Shown here piece after piece: positions 35,551 to 45,845 of a DNA stretch of 64,000 bases. The translations under genes and the position numbers were made by a program. Positions within the stretch are counted from its first letter, which is position 1. Every line of letters starts with the position of its first letter. The DNA comes from Multifurca ochricompacta (Eukaryota > Basidiomycota > Agaricomycetes > Russulales > Russulaceae), in contig WTXG01000093.1 of NCBI GenBank assembly GCA_022496185.1, positions 1 through 64,000 of the forward strand, read 5' to 3'. Under the pieces are notes generated by a model. That model made no database searches and was not told the DNA's origin. It was given only the letters and a program-made list of their open reading frames with translations.

Positions 35551-35705
35551 CTACATTCCCATGATCACGTGTTGAGACTGCTGGGTGATCTTCCCACAGT
35601 CATGTGATCCAAAAGGGAGAAAAATAAAGGAAAAATAAAATAGAGCCGTGACAGCCTTCATGCTCACACTCCGCTTCATCCTTATTCCATACTTCCTGGC
35701 CAATC
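35551..35705 (-). pseudogene. C-terminal piece of the split kinase-type gene
   Basis: Immediately beyond the Ty3 insertion the minus-strand frame continues (ARKYGIRMKRSVSMKAVTAL). Joining it across the CAATC duplication to the frame at 45846 keeps the phase and continues a GLGLGL repeat. It is the 3' end of the gene at 45846-47249 and 56566-57311. No further domain is visible. Confidence 0.5.
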
Positions 35706-36064
35706 TGTTACGTCCGGTGTGGGACGTTCCGCATGACTTGTGCAACAGCCTTGTACATTTGTTCAGATAAGAGATCAATAAGACCTCTTGGAGTTCGAAT
35801 GGATGAGTCAAAGTCAGAGGGGCTGTTCCCTAGTGACGATGTTAAGTGGAAAGTGCCTCAAGCACTGAGATGATCAAGTCAGAGGTTACAGGGGAAGTCC
35901 GGAAGACAAACACCGATGTATTCAATAAGTCGAGTCTGAGGTCTACAATGTAGTTACAGCGGACTTATATACGTAATCGAATGGGCATCTATGAGATAAG
36001 GAATCGGAGTCAAGTGGGCCCAAATATATGGAAGTGGACGGCGTAAAGTCGGGCTTCTGATAGG

Positions 36065-38101
36065 TAGTGATTGGCAGGGGTAACCCTGGGGTATCCTTGT
36101 TGGTACCTGTACCCGTACCCGTACCTGTCACTACAGGTACAGGTAACCCGCGGGTCACCCGTGAAAACGCGTGCAAGTTCTTTACTTGCATCGCGCATTT
36201 CGGATAACCGGCCCAGGCCTTCCTTGTTACAATCCCTACCGAGCAACCCCCTTTTCTTCACCCTCCCTAACGACGACCCTTCTCTACCGCCTACTCTGCA
36301 CTTCACGATTATCTCTCCATCCTGGGACCCATCACGTGCCCTGCTTCCATCCCCGTGACTTGCTTTGGACTTGTTGATGCACTGTATACCTATGTTTGAT
36401 CCCTTATCTCTTATCTTGTTATCTGCCTATCTTATGTTCGGACACTTACTTAATTCCCTATCAGAAGCTAGGCTTTATGCCCTTCGCTTTCGTATATTTG
36501 GGCCCACATGACTCTGTTATCTTATCTATAGGCGCCCACTCGATTATGTATATAAGTCCGCTGTAACTACATTGTAGACCTCAGACTCGACTTATTGAAT
36601 ACATCAGTGTTTGTCTTCTGGACTCTCCTTTGAACCCTCTGACTCGTCCGTCTCAGTGCTTCCAGCACTTTCCGCTCAACATCATCATTAGGGAGCAGCC
36701 CCTTTGACGTTGACTCTTCCCTCTAAACTCCAAGGGGTCCTATTGACCTCTTATCTGAACAAACGTACGAAGCTGTCGCACAAGTTGTGCAGAACGTCTC
36801 ACACTGGACGTAACATTCCTGGACCAAGAAGATACACAACGTGTTTATTTGTGGCTGCTTAAGATCCCTCAATGGCTCTTGTTTTATGTTCAGAAGATTA
36901 AGATAATTCATTATTCCATTATTATTTTATTATTCTGCTTTCAATTTTATACAAGCACAACTAAAATCCAGTATACAGAGATGATTAGATAGGATGTTAT
37001 AGAACATTGATGAATAGCCTGTCAGATAACCACACAGAATGCAAAAAAATTTAATGAACACATAGACATTGGTAGGGGTAACCCCTGGATAATTGTTTTG
37101 ATACCTGGGTTGCCCATAAAATGAAACGCGTGCAAGTTCTTTACTTGCATTGCGCATTTCGGACAATTGGCCCAGGCCATCCCAGTCAAGGAGATACGCA
37201 CTCAGACACAACGCGTTCATTTATGGCTACTCAAGATCCCTCAAAAATTCCTATTTTATGTTCATAAGATTAAGATAATTTATTATTCCATTTTTATTTT
37301 ATTATTCTGGTTTCAATTTTATATGAGCGCGACCGATCTTTGCATTTCTGCACATTTTGGATAAATGGCCCAGGCCATCCCAGTCAAGGAGATAAGCACT
37401 TGGACACAACACGTTCATTTATGGCTACTCAAGATTCCTCAAAAATTGTTGTTTTATGTTCAGAAGATTAAAAGGATCTTTTATTTACATTATTATTTTA
37501 TTATTCTAGTTTCATTTCATACAAGCGTGACTGTCCTGGTCCCTGGATGCACAATTCTGCACGTTTAAGTCAACCTTCCTTAATAGGAAGGAGGTCAGAC
37601 CACCATGCAATGCAATGTAGTCACTGCCCCATGCAGCTTGTAGATACACGCGGGCCTTGTTTCAATAAATTAATTTGATAATTAGATTATAGAATAGTCT
37701 AAAGTAGTCTAGAGAGTATTTTAGATAGTGCCAGACCAGCAGAATTGGTCGTGCGTTAATAAAACAGATGCATCATGATTTTCAAGAATGTAGATCACTG
37801 ATAACAGTTTTATTTTACATCGCACCATTGATCTGCTTTGATATTTTGTAGGATAATACTAGAACATATTTAAAGATACCCTGTAGCATACATCAGACAA
37901 GATCTTTTATTTTTGTGGCTGCAGATGTGTTTTATCTTGGAAATTCCACTGATCTTGTCAATGGATAATCGGTGCCTATACCCGCCAAACCCGCCACATG
38001 GGTACGGGTTTCCACGGGTTAGGAGCCATATACCCGTACCTGTACCCGGCAAAACCCGTGGCACTTACCTGTGCGGGTATGAAAACCCTTGACAATCACT
38101 A
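36065..38101. mobile_element. hAT-A element, copy 1, with a nested solo LTR
   Basis: Flanked by CTGATAGG (36057-36064 and 38102-38109). Termini TAGTGATTGGCAGGGGT and, inverted, ACCCTTGACAATCACTA. Inside are three imperfect direct copies of a roughly 200-bp unit (TGGCCCAGGCCATCCCAGTC and onward at about 36825, 37160, 37360) and a GGTACGGGTA-rich subterminal zone. No transposase. Without the solo LTR it is about 1.44 kb and matches hAT-A copy 2. Confidence 0.88.
36225..36815 (+). repeat. solo LTR of the Ty3 family inside hAT-A copy 1
   Basis: 591 bp from TGTTACAATC to GACGTAACA, flanked by TTCCT on both sides (36220-36224, 36816-36820). hAT-A copy 2 has the uninterrupted site (GGCCTTCCCAGACC near 47410). 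Orientation is opposite to the surrounding Ty3. It marks a full element later lost by LTR recombination. Confidence 0.93.
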
Positions 38102-38341
38102 CTGATAGGGTATTAAGTAAGTGTCCGAACATAAAGATAAGAAGATAGCAAGATAAGAGATAAAGATCAAACATAAGTACACAGTACGTCAACAAGTCCA
38201 AAGCAAGTCACGGGGAGGGGAGCAGGGCACATGATGGGTCCCAGGACAGGGACATGATCATGAAGTGTAACATAGGCGGTAAGGACAGGTCGCTGCTGGG
38301 AAGGTGGAAGAAAATGGGGTTGCTTGGTAGGGATTGTAACA

Positions 38342-38355
38342 TCACCCCCTCTTCT
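38342..38355 (-). promoter_or_regulatory. polypurine tract of the Ty3 element
   Basis: On the minus strand AGAAGAGGGGGTGA lies immediately before the downstream LTR, the position where plus-strand DNA synthesis is primed. Confidence 0.7.
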
Positions 38356-38372
38356 GGTTCTAGCAGACCCGG

Positions 38373-39644
38373 CTAGAAACGACTCGTACCGTCATCATCC
38401 TGCACCAGATCCAGATAATCGTCGGCTACATTATGATCATCCAATGTGTAGTTCTCCTTGTCTGAGTCTTGCGGACACTGGTGGGTGCGGAGAAACCCGT
38501 ATGGGCTGCGCTGGCCACAAAGACAGCATAGGTCATGGATTGGACAGTCTAGCTCGCAATGTCCGGAGTTGTGGCGGAGGCACTTGCCGCACCATCCTGA
38601 TGGATTGACGATCGTTGGGGCAACCCCCACATGGCGGAAAATACAGAACCGGCTCCAGTGGAGGTTGCTGTGACAGTGCCGGCACCACTTGCGATTGAGG
38701 GGACAGTTCCAGCTAATGTGGTACTTACTGTTGCATCGCCAGCATGTTTCTCCCCAAGGGTTTTCGTGCATATGTGGCATTTCAAACCGGTTCGGTATCA
38801 GCCTCAGGGCAGCCCCTAACGATTGTGGGGGAAGGGGTCGTGCATACATGTCAGCATACTGTTCAGCGATAGTCTGATATGCGTCTCCTATCTCCAGCCT
38901 TTTCCTGATTTCTACCAACTCCTGCTCCACTTGGAACATCCCATTCGTCAGCCTTGCCATCATCTTCACGTGCTCCTTGTATTGTTTATTGAGCGTCATG
39001 CGCAGCGTTAGATTCTTCCGCAGTCTCATCACCTTGGCTTTGAGACGCGGAAGGCGCATGTCGTTCAGCACTTCGTTGATCACAAAGGCGCAAGAGTCCT
39101 TGGCGGCCAAGTGCCCGAGCTGCTCATCAGTCATCATGTGATGAAGATGTCCCATATACCTTTCTTCTAAGTAGACCGGGGCCCCATAGACAGGGCCATC
39201 CTTCTTCATACATCCTGCTACATCCATTCCTCCATTGGTGTAGAATATATACTTGGCGATGGTGACAGTTCTGTCGGCCATGGTGATTTCAAGGGGGAAG
39301 TAGGTCGAAGAGTTGGGGTTGTTGGCGAAGAATGGGAATTCCGGTACCTTGTCATCCAACTCCATACCCAACAGGTCATTCAGGTGTGGTTCTTCACTAT
39401 GTTCGAAGTCATCGTTTGGGTTCGGGGACTGGTTCTTGACCCAGGCTTCAGCAGCTTCGTAGTCAATGGGAGAGGAAGAACGTGTGGAGGGATGGGCAGA
39501 AGGGAAGTTCTCAACCACTACGGTGGTGGCAGTGAAGGCATCGATGGCGGCATTGGCAGCGACAAAAGACATGATAGATTGGATGGTGTTAGGATGTTGC
39601 TGAGAGAGCATGTACTGGGGAAATCGAAGGGGGTCTTGGAGCAT
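38373..39644 (-). CDS. extra zinc-knuckle ORF downstream of pol (ORF3)
   Basis: 423 codons uninterrupted, between the pol stop and the polypurine tract, so it belongs to the Ty3 element. The C-terminal third has CWRCNSKYHISWNC and CRHCHSNLHWSRFC, both C-X2-C-X4-H-X4-C knuckles, then two further Cys/His clusters (CGKCLRHNSGHCELDC and CCLCGQRSPYG). The middle is helical and charged (LKAKVMRLRKNLTLRMTLNK). Its ATG lies in the pol frame, separated from the pol TAA by two codons, so readthrough would fuse the two. Unlike gag and pol it has no nonsense codon. Function is unknown; a second nucleic-acid chaperone or RNA-binding protein is a reasonable guess. Confidence 0.75.
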   Translation of the reverse strand: MLQDPLRFPQYMLSQQHPNTIQSIMSFVAANAAIDAFTATTVVVENFPSAHPSTRSSSPIDYEAAEAWVKNQSPNPNDDFEHSEEPHLNDLLGMELDDKVPEFPFFANNPNSSTYFPLEITMADRTVTIAKYIFYTNGGMDVAGCMKKDGPVYGAPVYLEERYMGHLHHMMTDEQLGHLAAKDSCAFVINEVLNDMRLPRLKAKVMRLRKNLTLRMTLNKQYKEHVKMMARLTNGMFQVEQELVEIRKRLEIGDAYQTIAEQYADMYARPLPPQSLGAALRLIPNRFEMPHMHENPWGETCWRCNSKYHISWNCPLNRKWCRHCHSNLHWSRFCIFRHVGVAPTIVNPSGWCGKCLRHNSGHCELDCPIHDLCCLCGQRSPYGFLRTHQCPQDSDKENYTLDDHNVADDYLDLVQDDDGTSRF

Positions 39645-39650
39645 TTCTTT

Positions 39651-42600
39651 TTAAGCATTCTTAGGCGCTTCTGGATGCTGAATGTGGAACTCCGAGATAA
39701 GGGCCGGGGCAAAGATATCCCCGGCAGGTTCCCACAAATTGTCAGAGTCTGGGAATCCCTTCCACTTGATTAGGTAGTACAGCTTGCGCCCTCGGCCTTT
39801 TCTTCTGGAGTCCAGAATATGCTCCACTTCCCATTCTTCTTTGTCATCGATAAGGTCAGGCAGGGGTCTCAAGAAGTTCTCTCCATGAAGGGAAGTTTCC
39901 TTGTAAGGGGTCAGGAGTTTGGCATGGAAGACAGGATGGATCTTCCATTTCGGCGGCAACTGCAATTCATAGGACACGTCTGACAGCTTCCTTGTGATCT
40001 GGAAGGGTCCGTGACGTCAGGGCGCCAATTTGGCCAAGGGGTGTGACGTGTGAATGTTCTTGCCCTCAAGCCACACCCAGTCATTGATCTGATAAGGTGT
40101 GAATGTGCTTGGCTGTGCTGCCAGAAGCTGTTGCGCCTTTACCAGATTTTCATTGGCTGATTGCCGCAGTTCTTCCCATTGGCTTATCTGTTCGGTTACT
40201 GATGGGACATTGGTGGGCTTATCTGTCCATGTGGTATGTGGAGTCCAGCCCATGATAAGGGAGAAAGGGGTGGCTTTTGTCGTTCCGTTGGGCCATGAGT
40301 TATGAGCAAATTCCGCAGTTGATAGCCATGCTGCCCAGTCATCTTGCCTGCCGTTGCACCAGAACCGGAGGTATTGTTCTAACCACTGGTTTGTCCGCTC
40401 CAACTGTCCGTCCGTTTGTGGATGGTATGCTGTAGAGATGTTTTGTGCGATGTCCAATGTTTTGCATAGGGCTCTCGCAAATGTCGATGTAAAACAGGTA
40501 TCTCGATCTGAGATAATCTTCTTAGGGAGTCCGTAGTGATGATACACGTGATCCAGGTATAGTTTTGCCACTCCCTCTGCTGTGATAGTTTCGTTACAAG
40601 GGATGAAGAGGGCTGCTTTGGAGCAGTCATGGTCTGTGATTGTGAGAATCATGTTGAAGCCTTGTGATTTGGGCAGCTTGACGATGAAGTCCATGGCGAT
40701 GGTTTGGAAAGGAGTCGATGTGGTGGGAGTAATGGGATGCATTGGTGGGGCTTTTGGGTGTGTGTTTACCTTGTTTGCTTGACACGACACACATCCTTGT
40801 ACATAGTTTTCAATGTCCTTTTTCATGTTGGGCCACCAGTAGTCTCTCTTGGCCAGGGTGTAGGTGTTGGTGATGCCCGGATGGCCAGCGGAGGGAAGAT
40901 CATGGTGAAAATGGATCACCCCCCTCTTAATGTTGTCACCACCGGTGACAACGAGTCAATCCCCATCCTTCCACCAAAGACCATTGATCTCCTTCAGGTT
41001 ATGAGTGTTAGCCCATGAATGGCATAGCTCTTGGTTCATGTTTTGGGAAACCTGCACCCAAAGGTCCATGTCATGGAGGCTGACCACAGCCGTCTTTGCA
41101 AATACCTCCTCTGGGAGGACCGTGATGTCGTTATTGTCGTCCTCCCCCATATGCATATCTGGTCTGTGCGACAATGCATCTGCTCTAGCGTTCTGGCTCC
41201 CAGCAATGTGTTTTAATGTGAAGTTATATTCCTCTAGCTCCAAGACCTCTTGTGCCACACGTCGACTGATTTTATGGGGCTCTTTCCAATACAATAGGTT
41301 GGAATGATCAGTGTGGATGATGGTCTTGTGAGGGGTTCCTGCCAGGTAGGGTCACCAGTGTCGCAATGCCTTGACTATGGCTAAGAGCTCCCTATCCCAG
41401 ATGTCATAATTCCTTTCAGCCAGGGAGAAGGTTTCGGAGTAGTATGCCACTGGGTGAAGTACTTGTGCAGCATCTCTCTGGTATAACACTGCCCCGTTCG
41501 CAAAGTGCAAGGCATCCACTTCTACTTCAAAGGGGTGGTTCAGATCTGGTTGGATAAGCACTGGTTCTGAGCTGACGAGGTCCCTAATCTGTTCAAACAC
41601 CCGCTGCTGTGTGACATCCCAATGCCATGGTACATCCTTTTTCAGCAGGTCGTTCAATGGTTGCGCTATGCCTGAAAATCCCTTGACAAATTGTTGATAG
41701 AAGTTACAGAACCCAATGAATGATCAGACATCCTTGACGCAGGTCGGCACAGGCCATTCCCAGATTCCTTGTACTTTAACAGGATCCATGTGCACTTGTC
41801 CTCCCTCCAAAATAACTCCCAGGTACTCAATGCTCCGTTGTTCGAAGGAGCATTTGGCGGGTTTGAGATATAGGTTGTGTTTGTGCAATATGTCCAATAC
41901 CTGATGTACGCGGTCTTGGTGATGGTCCAAGTTATCTGGGGTGGCTACTAAGATGTCATCCATATAGACCACTACTTCTCCCATAAGAATGAGGTCGTGG
42001 AAGATGTGATTCATCATGGACTGAAAGGTTGCTGGTGAGTTCATGAGGCCAAAGAACATGACGTTGGGCTCGAATAACCCCTGATTCGTCTTGAACGCTG
42101 CCTTGCACTGGTCACCTTCCTTGATTCTAACGTTATTGTAACCCCATCATACATCCATCTTTGAGAAGAGGGACTTGTCCCTCATAGTGTCAATAAGTTC
42201 AGAGATGAGTGGCAGGGGGTAGGCATTTTTCACGGTGTATGCATTGATTCGCCAATAATCCTGAACCGGTCGCAGCTTGCCATCCTTCTTTTTGATGAAG
42301 AAGAAGGGCGAGGCATACTGCGACTTGGATGGGCGGATGTATCCTTTTGCCAAATGTTCCTCAAGGAATTCTGTTAATGCCACCTGTTCAGACTGGGACA
42401 GCAGATAGATTTTGCAATCTATTGCCGCTGGCGTGTCAGGGAGTAAGTCTATGGCGTGGTCCCATGGTCTGGAGGGTGGAAAACGCTGAGATTCTTCTTC
42501 AGAAAATACCTTCCAATGCCGATGATAGGTACTCGGCACTACGTCACTGTATGTCTTTTCTGTCTGCCCTTGTATCGCCTTTTGAGCTAATTCTGATGCT

Positions 42601-43082
42601 TTGGTAACATAGCAGCGACCTGGGTCTTCTTCCTCTATGCTCGTGGCTCTAACTGTTGGATGTCTGACTGCATAGTCATAGCCTATTGACGTAATGATGG
42701 TGGGATATGACTCTTTATCCATTGTCGTGTCAGCCCAGTTGATCTTGGGTTCAAACGCAGCAAGCCATGGGTATCCCAGAATAAGATCTTCGTCTCCTAG
42801 ATCCGTAATCAGGAAGCGAATATTCTTTGTGGCTTCTCCAACCTGAACTTTCAGATCCATGTAGTGAGTGATCTTTCCGGCACGATTGGCCATCCCGTCA
42901 ATGTTCCAAATATTTTTTTCTTGGGGAAGTGCCAGCCGTCCCAGACCCATTGTTCTGATTGATCGTGGGTGAATAAAGTTGTCTGTGGCTCCGGAGTCCA
43001 CTAAAATGTCTCGATCAGCCGTCCTCTGTGTAGTTTCAAAATGGACTGGTATTTTCAATGACTTGAATCGACTAGCATACAC
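39651..43082 (-). pseudogene. Ty3 pol: protease, RT, RNase H, integrase, chromodomain
   Basis: In reading order: protease active site LVDSGATDNF (near 43000), RT fingers KKKDGKLRPVQDY (42.27 kb), RT catalytic VVYMDDILVA (41.96 kb), RNase H with DRELLAIVKALRHW (41.38 kb), integrase HHCC zinc finger (H...H, CVSCQ near 40.8 kb), the DDE core with IVKLPK, ISDRD and HPQTDGQLERTN, and a chromodomain (VEHILDSRRKGRGRKLYYLI, KWKGFPDSDNLWEP) at 39.73-39.85 kb. Gene order and chromodomain define a chromovirus. Five in-frame TGA codons (40017, 40956, 41352, 41724, 42147) interrupt it at places where Arg is expected or allowed. No working polyprotein can be made from this copy. Confidence 0.93.
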
Positions 43083-43126
43083 AGAGGTAACATGGAGTGC
43101 TCATGCCCAGGCCGATGGGTTTGAGC

Positions 43127-45239
43127 CTAACAAAAATCCTTCTTCGCAAATGCCTTTTCTACCAGTATGGCACGCACTTCCTCACTCTCCTTCATCATGT
43201 TGGCCCATATATCCTGAGCTTTCTCTTCTTTTGACCGCTTATCCACTGTAGGGGGTTATTCTGGATGGGATGTTCTGGTGCTACGGTGGCAGCAGTGACT
43301 CGTACTCCCTTTTTGGGGCAGTCTCGGGACATGTGTCCCAGTGCTCTACAATGGAAGCAGCGTCCTTCCTTCATTAGAGTCTGCCGCTCGTCCTCCGTAA
43401 GTGCTGCTCATGCTTGGGCCTGATCCGCAGAGGTATCCATAGCGTTTGGATCCCGCTGGCCATGCTGAGCGGGCTTTACTCCGAAGGCTGCCTTCCACTG
43501 GTCTCAGGTCTTTCCCTTCTTGGTGTCAACTCCAAACCTCGTCTGGAAGTCGAGGTAGTCTTGTTGCTGCCTTTGAGCAGCATCGACCCAAGTATCCCAG
43601 TCATGAGGATGGTGAAATTGGATGATATTTTTGACCAGAGGATTGGGTAAGCCTTGTGAAAAGAGGTCTAATGTTGCCTCTTCGTCGGTGTCATAGCCAG
43701 CCCTATTGGCTAAACTTCTGAACTTGGCTACATATGCGTTGAGTTCTCCCTTTTCCATTCTGAGGGACTTGAGTTCCCGGGCTGCCTTCTGTTTGGCTTG
43801 CCCGTCTGTAAAGGCATCTTTGAACCTTTTGGCTATGGTCTCCCAAAGACCTTTGCTTGTAGTCCGGCGCCCACTTTCAACCTGCTTGTTCAGCCACTCC
43901 AATTGTTCCATTGTCCAGTCATCAACTGCATCCCCTCTGTTACGTCCAGTGCGGGACGTTCCACACGACTTGTGTGACAGTTCGATCAGGTTCAGGTAGG
44001 AAATCAATAAGACCTCCTGGAGTTTGGGTGAGGTGAGTCAAAGTCCGAAGGGCTGCCCCTTGAGACAATGTTGAGCGGAAAGTGCCAAAAGCACTGAGAC
44101 AAACGAGTCAGAGAGTCAAGGGGGATGTCCAGAAGACAGGCACCGATGTATTCAATAAGTTGAGTCTGAGGTCTACAGTGTAGCTACAGCGGACTTATAT
44201 ACGTAATCTAGTGGGCGTCTACGAGATAAGGGACTAGGATCAGGTGGGCCTGAATATACAGAAGTGGAGGGCGTAAAGCCTAGCTTCTGATAGGGTATTA
44301 AGTAAGTGTCTGGTTGTAGAGATAAGGGATAAGCAAGATAAAAGATAAGAGGGGTCAGACATAGACAAACAATAGGTAAACAAGTCCAAAGTGGGTCACG
44401 GGGATGGGAGTAGGGCACGTGATGGATCCCAGGACGGAGACGTAATCATGAAATGCAGGGTAGGCGGTAAAGAGGGGTCATCGTTAGGAAGGGTGAAGAA
44501 AACGGGGTTGCTCGGCAAGGGTTGTAACACCCTTGGATTAGGGAAAGAAACAGATTGGTGCATTGGAACAGATTGACAATCTGTGGGACGTCATGATTGA
44601 AGTTTTTGAACGTCGTGAACTCCAACATGAATTTCTTGCTTTGTGAACGGTCCCCAGTAAATGTTTGGGGTAACACTCCAGACAGACATCCAGAGGGGGG
44701 AGGAATGTTTGGTGGTGGTGCCACAGGGGCTGGTGGGGCGGGGTCTGGAAGTTGGGTGGCGATGGTAGACATGGGTGGATGAGATAGGGTGACAGTTTCT
44801 GTAGACTGTATCGATATCTGGGGAGTTGTCAAAGCAGGGGCTCTGAACGTGACAACTGCGGGTGCAACTGGAAACGTAGTCGCTGCTAATGCCGGTGCTT
44901 CTTCTTCACTGGGTTCTTCTATGTACTCCTCGGGTTCGGAGTCCGTGACAATGGCCAGAGGGTTTTCTCTCCACGGCCTAGTCCAAATTCAGGTGGGGCA
45001 GGTCCTGTAGTGACCCAAGAGTGTCGGCTGTCCGAGTATCGGATGCAATACCAAACTCTCTTTTCGTCGTCGTATTCTACCAGTTGGTATCTTCCGTCAT
45101 GATAGACGTAGTATCCAAACTCGGACTCAAAGTCTTTCCAGGTGGCAGAGCCAAGTACTTGCTGTGAAAGATTATGCTCGTCTCTGCGTTCGATGAGTTC
45201 TTCCCAGAAGAGGGTCTGACTGCGGCTGGAAGCCACTGT
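43127..45239 (-). pseudogene. Ty3 gag, split by a solo LTR
   Basis: The N-terminal half lies at 44530-45239 (start codon apparently GTG at 45237; a 1-nt shift near 44965). The C-terminal half lies at 43127-43937 with WETIAKRFKDAFTDGQAKQK and the nucleocapsid knuckle CFHCRALGHMSRDC near 43340. TGA codons at 43408 and 43504 replace expected Arg. Gag ends at a TAG (43127-43129); pol follows in another frame, so frameshifting or an initiation mechanism between them is implied for intact relatives. Confidence 0.85.
43938..44529 (-). repeat. solo LTR inserted in the Ty3 gag
   Basis: 592 bp, TGTTAC to GTAACA, same orientation as the host element. Flanks CCCTC and CCCTT fit a duplicated 5-bp site with one later change. 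It differs from the element's own LTRs more than they differ from each other, so it comes from a different subfamily member. Confidence 0.88.
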
Positions 45240-45242
45240 GAG

Positions 45243-45253
45243 AGACTCGACTT
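45243..45253 (-). promoter_or_regulatory. self-priming primer-binding site of the Ty3 element
   Basis: Two nucleotides after the promoter-side LTR the minus strand reads AAGTCGAGTCT. This is the exact complement of AGACTCGACTT in the LTR, located 34 nt downstream of its TATA box (35927-35937 in the downstream LTR). Elements of the Tf1 type prime reverse transcription with the first 11 nt of their own mRNA, and this arrangement fits that mechanism; no tRNA 3' end match is seen. Confidence 0.75.
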
Positions 45254-45255
45254 GA

Positions 45256-45845
45256 TGTTACGTCCAGTGTGGGACGTTCCGCATGACTTGTGCGACAGCC
45301 TTGTACGTTTGTTCAGATAAGAGATCAATAAGACCTCTTGGAGTTCGAATGGATGAGTCAAAGTCAGAGGGGCTGTTCCCTAGTGATGATGTTAAGCAGA
45401 AAGTGCCTCAAGCACTGAGATGATCGAGTCAGAGGTTACAGGGGAAGTCCAGAAGACAAACACCGATGTATTCAATAAGTCAAGTCTGAGGTCTACAATG
45501 TAGTTACAGCGGACTTATATACATAATCGAATGGGCGTCTATGAGATAAGGAATCAGAGTCAAGTGGGCCCAATATATGGAAGCGGACGGCATAAAGTCA
45601 GGCTTCTGATAGGGTATTAAGTAAGTGTCCGAACATAAAGATAAGAAGATAGCAAGATAAGAGATAAAGATCAAACATAAGTACACAGTACGTCAACAAG
45701 TCCAAAGCAAGTCACGGGGAGGGGAGCAGGGCACGTGATGGGTCCCAGGACGGGGACGTGATCATGAAGTGTAACATAGGCGGTAAGGACAGGTTGCTGC
45801 TGGGAAGGTGGAAGAAAATGGGGTTGCTCGGTAGGGATTGTAACA
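45256..45845 (-). repeat. promoter-side LTR of the Ty3 element
   Basis: 590 bp, TGTTAC to GTAACA. It differs from the partner LTR mostly by transitions, many at CpG/TpG or CpA sites. Its copy of the inferred transcript start has one such change (45477-45487). Confidence 0.93.

Larger units (their letters stand above)
35706..38341 (-). repeat. downstream LTR of the Ty3 element, interrupted
   Basis: LTR sequence occupies 35706-36064 and 38110-38341 (591 bp together). The intervening hAT-A copy carries its own 8-bp duplication CTGATAGG. A TATA box (reverse of 35964-35971) lies 34 nt upstream of the inferred transcript start at 35937. Confidence 0.92.
35706..45845 (-). mobile_element. Ty3/gypsy chromovirus, nested insertions inside
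   Basis: Full element on the minus strand, flanked by the 5-bp duplication CAATC (35701-35705 and 45846-45850). The promoter-side LTR is 45256-45845. The other LTR is 35706-38341, split by a hAT element. LTR ends are TGTTAC/GTAACA. In coding order: gag, protease, reverse transcriptase, RNase H, integrase, chromodomain, then an extra zinc-knuckle frame. Two later insertions lengthen it (solo LTR 43938-44529, hAT-A 36065-38101); without them it is about 7.5 kb. Seven in-frame TGA codons and one gag frameshift show that this copy cannot make full proteins. Confidence 0.95.

Noticed and set aside
38324..38819. Plus-strand frames opposite ORF3
   Set aside because: They are shadows of the minus-strand ORF3, which has the zinc-knuckle pattern and the longer frame.
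43504..44007. Single uninterrupted gag ORF starting at 44007
   Set aside because: The first 24 codons are solo-LTR sequence; the real gag continues on the other side of that LTR at 44530.
45762..45845. Kinase C-terminus reading on from GLGLGL into CYNPYRATPF
   Set aside because: Those residues are translation of the Ty3 LTR; the true continuation lies beyond the element at 35705.
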